Source: Melastoma dodecandrum
Lineage: Eukaryota > Streptophyta > Magnoliopsida > Myrtales > Melastomataceae
Assembly: GCA_029817715.1 (NCBI GenBank)
Contig: JARUPY010000473.1
Coordinates: forward strand, 4,712,001-4,776,000
Direction of reading: 5' to 3'
Length of the DNA: 64,000 bases
The number at the start of each line of letters is the position of its first letter. Positions within the stretch are counted from its first letter, which is position 1. This document shows, piece after piece, positions 55,829 through 64,000 of the stretch. A program made the position numbers and the translations under genes. The notes under the pieces are model-generated. The model did not search any database, was not told the origin of the DNA, and was given only the letters and a program-made list of their open reading frames with translations.

Positions 55829-58472
55829 TCACTTCTTGTATGAGGCAAGTAATGCTGATTTTTCCTTGTTGAGAACATCGAAACTTGGATTCTGCAAATG
55901 CCACAGCTTTGCAAAGACCCCCACCAGTGGCGCCGTGTTGTATGTGCACGCCTCAGTCTGCATATAGTTCCCCCTGTCGTCGACGAAAGCGTCCCGGCTG
56001 TCTGGCCCTCCCACCAGTGCCCCAACCACAACATTCGGGTTTGGATCCTCACTGCTGTACCAGTCGTCATACCCTTGTGTGCACCCAATGAATCCTTTAT
56101 ACTCCCTGTAGGACACAATCGAGGCGCCTCTGTGGTGCATCATCCTGGGAAAGACCGAACCGAATCCTACCAAGTAGCTCATGTTGCGGGGGTTCGAACC
56201 CAAGATATAATCCACCTGCGACTTTGCGAACGCCAGCATCTCAGCGGGGGAGACAGTTCCTCCAGGGCAACATAGTTCGCGGTTCATCCCTCTAAGCGCG
56301 TCCGAGTAGACCATGAGGAGGAAAGCAGCAGACGTGACATACTGCATGTTGTTCCATTTCCGGATGAAGAGCAAGCCCCCGGGGGACCGTTCGACGTTGC
56401 TCCCATTGTTCTTCCCGAGACAAGAGCAGAGGTAGTGCTCGGCCTTCCAACGGTACTGCTCGAGCACGCCTCTCTGATCGTCCCCGTGCTTGCCTTCCAT
56501 GAGTAGCTACATTTAGGCATACACAAGCACGACCATTCCGAAATGTTATTACCGACAGTCACACGAAACTGTCCCCGGTCGGTAAATTTCAGTGGATCTA
56601 CCATGAATTGAATGCATCTCCTGGCACCATCTTACATTCCAAACTCCTCTCCATGCCACACATTTTCACGAAGAATTTGACCCAGATGAACTAACTTAAG
56701 GTTGTCTTACTTAGTGTTCACTTTCGGGGTCGATCTAGTCAAAAAGCTTTCGAGTAAAGCGGTTCAAAAGAAATTGAAACATGTCATATCCCCCCCGAAA
56801 GAGAATGAAATCAGTCTTTAGCACATGATTTCATCCCCCAATAAAAAGCAGGGAGAACAGCCACAAAACGAAATCCTCCCCACCAACCAACCCACAACCG
56901 CCCCCCCCCCCCCTGTTTATGCCTTAATGGAGGTTTTACCCTATTCCCCCACTCCTTTAACCATACCAACCCATCTGTCCGTCCAAAATGAAATCATACA
57001 ACTTTCATAGGCGAATGAGAAATATTTACAAAAAGATAATGTAAATAAAACTTTCGTTTAAAAAGGAAAAAAGAAAAGAGAAAGGGAAGAAAGGAAAAGG
57101 GGAAAAATATCCCCCATCCCAATAAAGATTTTTTTTTTCCCACGACAAACAATTCAAACTCCAGCAATAACCAGACAAAAACGTCATAAATAGGGGAGGG
57201 GGGGGCCTAATAAGAAAAAAATATTACATTTAATAATAATAATAATAATACCTGGGAGGCCATGATTTGGACACCGGCGTACTTAACGTCCCAGCTGAAC
57301 TCGTTCATCGCCCAACCGACACCTCCCATCAGATTAGCGTTGCTAATCGCGTACTCAAGGTAGTACTCGTCGTCGGTGGCCTTGTGCAGCCACAGCGCCG
57401 CCCACAGCAGCTCGTCCTCGTACCCGCTTACCGACCCATAGTAGCTCTTCACCTCCGCCACGCTCTCGTCGTATCTTCCCCTGTACCTGTCCCCAAACAC
57501 GAACAGCTGCCGCAGAGGGCCAGTTAGGCTGGAATTTGACTGCACGTGGCCGCCACCCGGCGGTTTTTTTCTTGGTTTCGTTTCGATGTTACCTGTTGGG
57601 CGTGGTGCAACAGGAGGTGGGAGTAATGCGGGTTCGATCTCCTGAACACGATTGACGCGGCTGCCATCGCGGCGGCTGTCTCCCCTGCGATGTCTGACCC
57701 TGGGTTGTCCTGGTCGACCTTGTAGGCCTGTCTCGATGTCGTCATGTCTTCCGGCCGCTGCCAGCAGTAGTGATCCGTATCTCCGTCCCCGACCTACGGA
57801 GAACAAAAGGAATTGGCCATGCTCGAGCGGCATCATTATTATGAACTAACCGAAGTCGTGCTACCTCTGCCCATAAGACGTTGGGAGTGGTATGGGCCTT
57901 GATGAAGTAATCGGTCCCCCATTTGATCGCCTCCAGCGCGTGGTCCATCTCGTCAGCTGACTCGATGTCTCGTCCGTACTCGATCACTCCCCACGACAGC
58001 ATCGTCACCGTGAACGCCATCGGCAGTCCGAACTTCACATGGTCTCCCGCATCATAGTAGCCTCCCACTAAATCCACCTGCACAGATGAAAGTGCATCCC
58101 ATTACAGAAGAACAGCGGAATCGACCTGATTTGTGCTGAATCCATCAGTTCATTGAGAAAAATGCCGCGAGCCCATATCAATCCAACGGCTATCATGCGA
58201 CGCGTTCAAATGCCGTGGAGATTCGCATATGGGGACCATATAGCTTCTCCACTTACACCTTGTTCAAGCCCGTCAGTCAGTCCAGAATGGTCGCGCCACG
58301 TGACTCGCTGGTTATAGGGAAGCCGCCCTGACCGCTGTGCCTCAAAATAGAGCAGGCTCTTGGACAGCGCGTCCCCGTAATCAAAATCGATCGCGCCCAC
58401 GAAGACTGCACTCGCCATGAACGCGAGCAACGCTACCCTGAGCGGCATCTGGGGACAGCATTGCCTCTTCAT
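55829..58472 (-). CDS. Endo-1,4-beta-glucanase, glycosyl hydrolase family 9
   Basis: Five exons: 58472-58257, 58077-57865, 57793-57593, 57506-57252 and 56506-55829. All are GT-AG and in frame, giving 520 residues. An N-terminal signal peptide ([18 protein letters not shown]) indicates secretion to the cell wall. GH9 landmarks are [40 protein letters not shown] (catalytic Asp), [28 protein letters not shown] (active-site His) and [19 protein letters not shown], which carries the catalytic Glu. There is no N-terminal membrane anchor of the KORRIGAN type and no C-terminal carbohydrate-binding module, so it is a class-B secreted enzyme that cuts beta-1,4-glucan in wall remodelling. Intron 4 (56507-57251) is long and holds a C12-like run and an ATT run. 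The frame is intact. Confidence 0.95.
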
Positions 58473-60656
58473 TCCTCGGGTATCTTTCCCTTGTCCCTGT
58501 GGAGAGGGGGGGAGGAGAAAGCCCGACAGGGCCAGACAAGACTACCTCGGAGATTTGAATTGAATTGTAAGGAAAGGGGGAAGAGAGAGATGGTTGGAGA
58601 TGGCGACGGGGAGTGTGAGTTGCGATTTATGGGCGAGACACTGCGAGAGGGCGTCTCTACACGTGATATTGTTATTGCCATTCTTATGGACCAAACCAGG
58701 TATTCGGTGAACTTCGTATATACTGACTGGCATATAGCGAACTGAACTGACGGTTTATCAAATCTTAAATTAATTTCATTAGTTTAATAATTAAGAACAT
58801 AGACGCTGACTATTTGAATTTAAACTACCAGAATAAATTCTTGATTCGGGGGATAGCAAGAATTTAATGGTCGCCCCCTTTATCAGGCAAGAAGCAATTA
58901 AAAGAGACAAAATAATTTGGAGGCTCTTTTTCTTTATCAAGAATGTACAACTTGTTGTTTGCATCGATCGTAATTATTTTAAGAATAAGTATGTGATATG
59001 GAATTGATATCAAAGGCCCTTTGTACACTCGAGGAGACTAATCCGTACTCAATTTGGATAAGATATCTAATTATGACGAGTGAATCTTTCAATAAATATA
59101 AATAGTTTCGAATCCGAAATATTATTAAAGGAATTCAAATTTCTTAACACGTTATTAATAGACAGAAGGAGATTTCGGTAAGAATTTCAATCTCCGATGC
59201 CTATTAGGACTTAGCCTTTGGCGAGCCTCGGGAATCATAATCGGACGGACGGTCTCGTGACGACACAATCGACGGTGGTTTGCTTTCCTCCCGGCCCCCC
59301 GATTTGTCAATTAATGAAGTGGCTGACCACATGACCCCGACAACCCTGTGGGGGGGCCGCCACTTGTTACAATCTGTACCATCCATTTTCTTGTCATAAC
59401 TTTGTGTCGTGAACTAGTGATGTTTTCATTCTTTTTTTTCATAAGAGTAAAAAAATACTGATTTTCATTGAATTTTTTTCTCTAACTGAAACTAAAAAAA
59501 TTTTAATTTCCCCGAATTCAATGCGGTGTTAATGTGTTCTGTTTTAACTCGTAATGTATTTGGCTCCACCCCCTCCCATTTAAAAGACTTACCATATTTG
59601 GAGAAACCGCTGCGCAATAAAACCTAAGCACGTCAACCTATTTAATTATGTCAGTAAATGTTTATATATATAATAGTTTAAAGAATTATAATTATTTTAT
59701 GATATATATCGATGTAATTGAGCTGTCCCCATCCCAGCCGTACAGTTACACTGGTCTGGATCTGGAATGAACGATCAATTCCCCACCCCCACGCACCCAC
59801 CCACCCACACAAACAAGTATCACACTATCCTCTCCGTTTCGGAAGTAATGGAGAGTGTCTATTTCGAGATTCATTCCGGCGGTCTTTTTTTAATTAGTAA
59901 ATAAAATTTATAGTTTATGGTTTAACCACATATTTTATGATTCAATATTGTATGATTTTATTAGCGTTTTACAGTTTAACATTTAGTGCTTGTGATCTAA
60001 CTATTGGATTTTAGGGTGGTGTTTATGGTTTTCGAGTTTAGGGTATGGTTTATGGTTTAATTTATGATTAACAATTAGGATTTAGAGTTAGAATATATTA
60101 TCTAGCTTTTATGTTAATCAGGTTATTGATTAAAATAAAAAATATATATATATTATTATAACTATTTTATAGCAGTTAAAATTAACCGTACGTGAAATCT
60201 CGGTTATAAAATAAACGGACACTCCCCCCCATTTCTAATATGAAGGGGTAGGTGGATACTGATCCCAAGAACAAACCCATACCCGCCAATTTTTCCCGCC
60301 GTCGGATTTTTGTCGGTGGAAGTGGCACGTGTCCATCGACATCAGCAATCCTCTCTCTTTCCTAATCCTCCGGACCAGACCGGTCCCCCCGTGCGTTGCT
60401 ACAATGGGAGCTGTCTCGGTCGGCCGCCCCACCCCACCCGCCCAAACCCATCGATGCCTTTCCCTCCTCACAATTTATGCTGGTTTTGGTTGCCGACGAC
60501 ACGAGTTCAATGCAGAATCTTTAACGGGAACAACCCTCAGAAGACCTGGACTACGATGTCAAGGGAGCTCCGGGAGTCTAAAGTGTGCGGCCGGCAGGGA
60601 ATAAAAAGTGTCGGTGCCAGAAATGGCATAGCGTTTCATGGAATTTTTTCATTGAG
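58473..60656. other. Intergenic, no gene recognised
   Basis: Includes the promoter of the endoglucanase gene. 59940-60090 is a degenerate stretch of GTTTATGGTTTA/TTTAGGGT-like words. 60230-60660 has GC-rich open frames on both strands without recognisable domains. Confidence 0.4.
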
Positions 60657-61404
60657 TGTTTGAAGATCAATGACCGTTTAGCTACAAAAATTTTGGGTAA
60701 CGTATCTCAGCTTCATTTGTGGTTCAACGGTCCAGAATACAGGTTGAAAGAACAGTAAACCTAGTAAAAAGGTGACCTCGGAAACACACCAGGCGAAGAC
60801 TTGCTGGGCGAAGTAGTCATCAGGTGACAAAGTTACTGAGGGATGGGCGACAAGGATCAGTGAAACGACAAGCGACAACTAACTGGGCAAAACGAGGAAA
60901 CTCTACGGCGAAAGCCAATGGACAATACAGTCGATCAGTGGTTGTTAAGGAAGATTTCAGACAATATTAGGATTTGGAAGAGAATTGTTCCCAAGTTTGT
61001 TCATATGAAAATGAGATATTCCATGAAGACTGGTGACAAAGAAAGCGTAATATATGTGTAATATTTCATTACCGTACATACGTAGGTCTATCTTAATATA
61101 AATAGTTGTTATTAGGCATTGTATTCGGACACCTCTCTACAGACAGACATATTGTCATTTATATCTTCAACCATTTCAGCGTTCAAGCTCTTTGTGCTCC
61201 TATGTTCTTGCTTCCCTCCGAAGGAATCGCTAATGCATCCGTAAGTGCTTCCGCTAAGGGGTGTTCGTCCGCTGTCTTCTTTCTTTCTTTCATACGGCGA
61301 CCATACACATATTCAACGAACCTCTGGACACCAGTTGCTCGTAGTGCCAGAGATTTTCGACGTGTTTGGATCCGGCTCGTCCGCGGTCACTTCCGGAACG
61401 AACA
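60657..61404 (+). repeat. Left LTR of the second Ty3 element
   Basis: The right end is firm (GAACGAACA before the primer site). The left end (TGTTTGAAG) is inferred from the TG rule only, because the partner LTR is outside the window. Confidence 0.55.
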
Positions 61405-61410
61405 CGCCTT

Positions 61411-61428
61411 TGGCGACCACAGTGGGAG
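61411..61428 (+). other. Primer-binding-site-like sequence of second Ty3 element
   Basis: TGGCGACCACAGTGGGAG, identical to 17975-17992 and at the same distance from the LTR end. Confidence 0.6.
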
Positions 61429-61440
61429 ACTAAGCCAATC

Positions 61441-63779
61441 ATGCCTAGAACCCGAGCAGGTGGTAATTCGAACAACTTCGAAGATAACTACTCCGATGGG
61501 AAAAAGGGCAATTATGAAAATAACTCAGACCCATCCATAGATGGAGAGCTGTCTGCCATCATGAGTACTTTCCAACAATTAATGGAGAAAGTCGGTGCTA
61601 TCAACCAGAAGCACGACGCTTTTAAGAAAAGGATTGACTCCAAAATGGATGCCATCTTTCAAAACCTGGGAACTATGACAGGGGTACCGATGAGCAGCCC
61701 CAGTGATAGGAAAGACGAATCAGCCACCAGACGTCAACCTTATTAGGATCCTCACAGGGCCTCAATCATTGAAGGGAAGAAAAAGGTTGACACGGACGAT
61801 GTCCCTATCATCCCAGCAGGTCCTAAGAAGGTCGTGCATAATAATCTACCACTCGTATGCGAATGAGATTCAACTCTATTGGGCTCCATACCCTGACAAC
61901 ATCGAACGTGATTACCATTTTCCGAGGGGATACTGCATTCTTGAATTTGCCCGCTTTTCGGGCGATGAATGCATTTCGCCTGCGGAACATGTCGCTCGTT
62001 TCACTCATCAGGCTGGAGAAGCTGCCACGAATGGTTTCTGGAAACTTCGTCTATTTCCAAGCTCTATCACAGGAGCAGCTTTTACGTGTTACGTAAACCT
62101 CCCTCCTAACTTGGTGAGAAACTGAGATGACATGCAGGTTCAATTCACTTTGGCGTTCGCTCAGACCAACCCAGCAGTGACTCTGCAAGTTCTCACTCAC
62201 ATGAAATAACAACCCGGTGAACCCGTGGTTGTCTTCCTGAATAAGTTTCGGAAGGCACGTCTGAGACGCAAAACCTCTGCGTCCGAAGCTGAGCTCATAG
62301 CCATCACCCATGATTCTCTCCTTCTTCGGCTTAGAAAGAAGCTAGAGGAGAAGTTTTCAAGAATTGGAATGAGTTGGCCAAGAGAGCCATCGGGTACGAG
62401 AATCCCCTTAGAGAGAAAACACAAGCAAATGGGAGTTTGATTCCGGGACCCTTGATGACTTATCAAGCGGAATCAGTCGTGGATGTCGACATCATGGAAT
62501 ATGCGAAGGGTCAACCCTTAACATGTGATGAATTGACTAAGAAAAACTTTTGTGCCAAAGCATCCCCGAAAACTCAGGAGGAAAGGAAATACTCCTTCGA
62601 CGAGGCGAAAGCCGACGAAATCTTCAAATTTATGCTCCAAAAAGGACGAATTCGACTAAAATCGGGCCATCGAATTTCTCGTACCGACAGAGAAAAGTCG
62701 AAGAATTTCTATAAGTGGCATGGGTCATTTACCCATACAACTAGGGATTGCATCACATTCAGAGACCTGGTACAAGAACTCATAGAGTCCGAAGAATTAT
62801 GCTTCTCGAACTCAGAGGATGAGTCGCTAACAAAGTCGCATCCTTTTGGCTGTTTAGTTGACATAAACGCTTTTGACATCAATTGTCTAACCGTACCTCC
62901 CTTATCGATGCAGGAGGACAAGGATCAATCGTCGGAAACCGGCGAGATGATCATCGCCAACATGCTATTTAAACGACTTGTGAACAAAGGGATACTGCAG
63001 TGCCCTGTTGATATCAAAAGCATGCAGCATAATCGCTATCGCTAGCATATGGACTCCTCGCACACCACTAACCACTGCCATACCTTCAGGGAGTACCTGT
63101 TGAACGAAAGGAAAGCAGAGTGGTACGATCTCAACTGCCTTGAAGAAATGGCTGTGGGAATCAATAGTGTCCAAGGGTGTACCAACGCATGGATAAACGC
63201 TTGGGGCAGAAAATAGCCCCACAAAATGAGAATAGGGGACTCTATACTCCTGAAGAACTCATGAGGCAGGGGATTGCAGACGAAAGCGAGCCTGTCCAGA
63301 AAAGGGAATCCAACAAGAAACTTCCTAGGCGACGTGTTATAGAACGCCTCGGGCCCCAATAGGCGAAAGAAAGCGCAGAGCGACAAGATCACCCCCGAGG
63401 CGACGAAGACACTATGAGAACAGGGACCTCGCTAGCCCAATTTCTAATAGCTGACATGCTCTATTACATGTGCAAGCCAATAGAAGCACACAAGGTACTC
63501 AACACCCAGATGTGTCAATTCTGCTGCAACCAATACTTCCTACTGCTGGCCGGATTGGCGTTTAAAAGAAAAATCACGGTGGAAAGGGTAAACCCTCCAT
63601 CAGGTAACATATCCGACTTCAAATTCACTCACTCTTCGGAGACTTCATCCGGGGGAAACCTCAAGAGAGGTTATGACCCGCACAAAAGGGAGTTTATTCA
63701 GGTTGATGATCACCTGCAACCCCTGGGAAACTCACGCTTCGTTCGTATTCCTAACCTCCCAGATGTGGGAACGTGGTAA
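61441..63779 (+). pseudogene. Ty3-gypsy gag region of second element, broken
   Basis: It starts at ATG 61441 (MPRTRAGGNSNNFEDNYSDG, coiled-coil-like MSTFQQLMEKVGAINQKHDA), with a stop at 61744-61746. The gag domain continues in 61703-62125 (RDYHFPRGYCILEFARFSGD, NGFWKLRLFPSSITGAAF), with further stops near 62123 and 62206. 62374-63045 holds the linker (AIGYENPLREKTQ, ERKYSFDEAKADEIFKFMLQ, KWHGSFTHTTRDC, EMIIANMLFKRLVNKGIL) to a TAG at 63043. 63414-63779 has a MCQFCCNQYFLLLAGLA block comparable to 20450-20640 of the other element. At least four stops or shifts rule out a functional gag. Confidence 0.78.
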
Positions 63780-64000
63780 AAGGTGGGCATGGGAACACAA
63801 CCCCAGATACCCATTGAGAAAACCAAAAAGCCAAGAGAAAGGAGGGCGGGCACGACGCGCTGCGCAGAAACGTGCCAAGCCGGCAGTCCCTGAAACACGA
63901 AAAACTAAGGAATCAAGCGAAAGCGACCTCACTTCAAACTCGCTGAATGATTACAACCCAGTTCAATCTGGGACTCCATCCGAGGCGAACGGAACTAACT

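Larger units (their letters stand above)
60657..64000 (+). mobile_element. Ty3-gypsy retrotransposon, 5' part, runs off the window
   Basis: A left LTR (about 60657-61404, TGTTTGAAG to GAACGAACA) is followed after six bases by the same primer-site-like TGGCGACCACAGTGGGAG as the 16.8-24.9 kb element, then gag. Gag blocks can be matched one to one between the two elements (for example ARFSGDECISPAEHVARFTH here, FSGEEEMAPVEHIARFTH there). So they belong to one family, though they are diverged. Protease and later domains would lie beyond the right edge. Confidence 0.8.

Noticed and set aside
59940..60090. TTTAGGGT/GTTTATGG-like words suggesting an interstitial telomere
   Set aside because: Too degenerate; no run of exact TTTAGGG units.
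60310..60663. 117-codon open frame upstream of the second Ty3 element
   Set aside because: Overlapping frames are open on the opposite strand as well, composition is GC-rich, and no domain is recognisable.

Overview
This window is plant nuclear DNA, almost certainly from a eudicot. It has intron-rich genes with GT-AG boundaries (an OSCA/CSC1 channel, a GH9 endoglucanase, a dienelactone-hydrolase-family protein, a DUF7815 protein, a cupin), a decayed cellulose-synthase-like G gene, a dead plant-mobile-domain gene, and many Ty1-copia and Ty3-gypsy LTR retrotransposons. I cannot name the species from the sequence.

Layout. 0-6.5 kb is gene debris: a plant-mobile-domain pseudogene beside a minisatellite, a GEM-like GRAM pseudogene, an LTR-like block with a TATA box, and a Ty3 chromodomain tail. 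6.8-8.4 kb holds an intact five-exon dienelactone hydrolase gene (minus strand). 10.5-15.4 kb is a complete but dead copia element (minus) with a perfect 5-bp target duplication. 16.8-24.9 kb is a Ty3-gypsy element (plus) that keeps gag, protease and part of RT but lacks RNase H and integrase. 26.7-29.1 kb holds a Ty3 RT relic and a solo LTR with target duplication. 30.2-32.35 kb is a nested foldback region; its inner part is a 1,542-bp Mutator-like palindrome with a 10-bp target duplication. 32.8-44.3 kb is one CslG-like gene, blown apart by a copia element inside an intron and by further LTR material inside an exon. 44.7-58.5 kb is the gene-rich part: DUF7815 (minus), OSCA (minus), cupin (plus), GH9 (minus). 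60.7 kb to the window end is the 5' part of a second Ty3 element related to the 16.8-24.9 kb one.

The intact genes are ordinary single plant genes and form no operon-like system. Cell-wall functions occur twice (CslG relic and GH9), but nothing ties them together. The strongest unexplained signals are in the repeats. The copia element at 10.5-15.4 kb carries 30 exact copies of one heptamer (CTTCTGT on the plus strand, ACAGAAG on its own coding strand), in all three reading frames. The Mutator-like foldback is a palindrome whose arms are themselves palindromic. The Ty3 family is enriched for GTAGAC/GTCTAC.

Exon boundaries were placed by hand from reading frame, splice dinucleotides and remembered family patterns. 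No database search or alignment was run.
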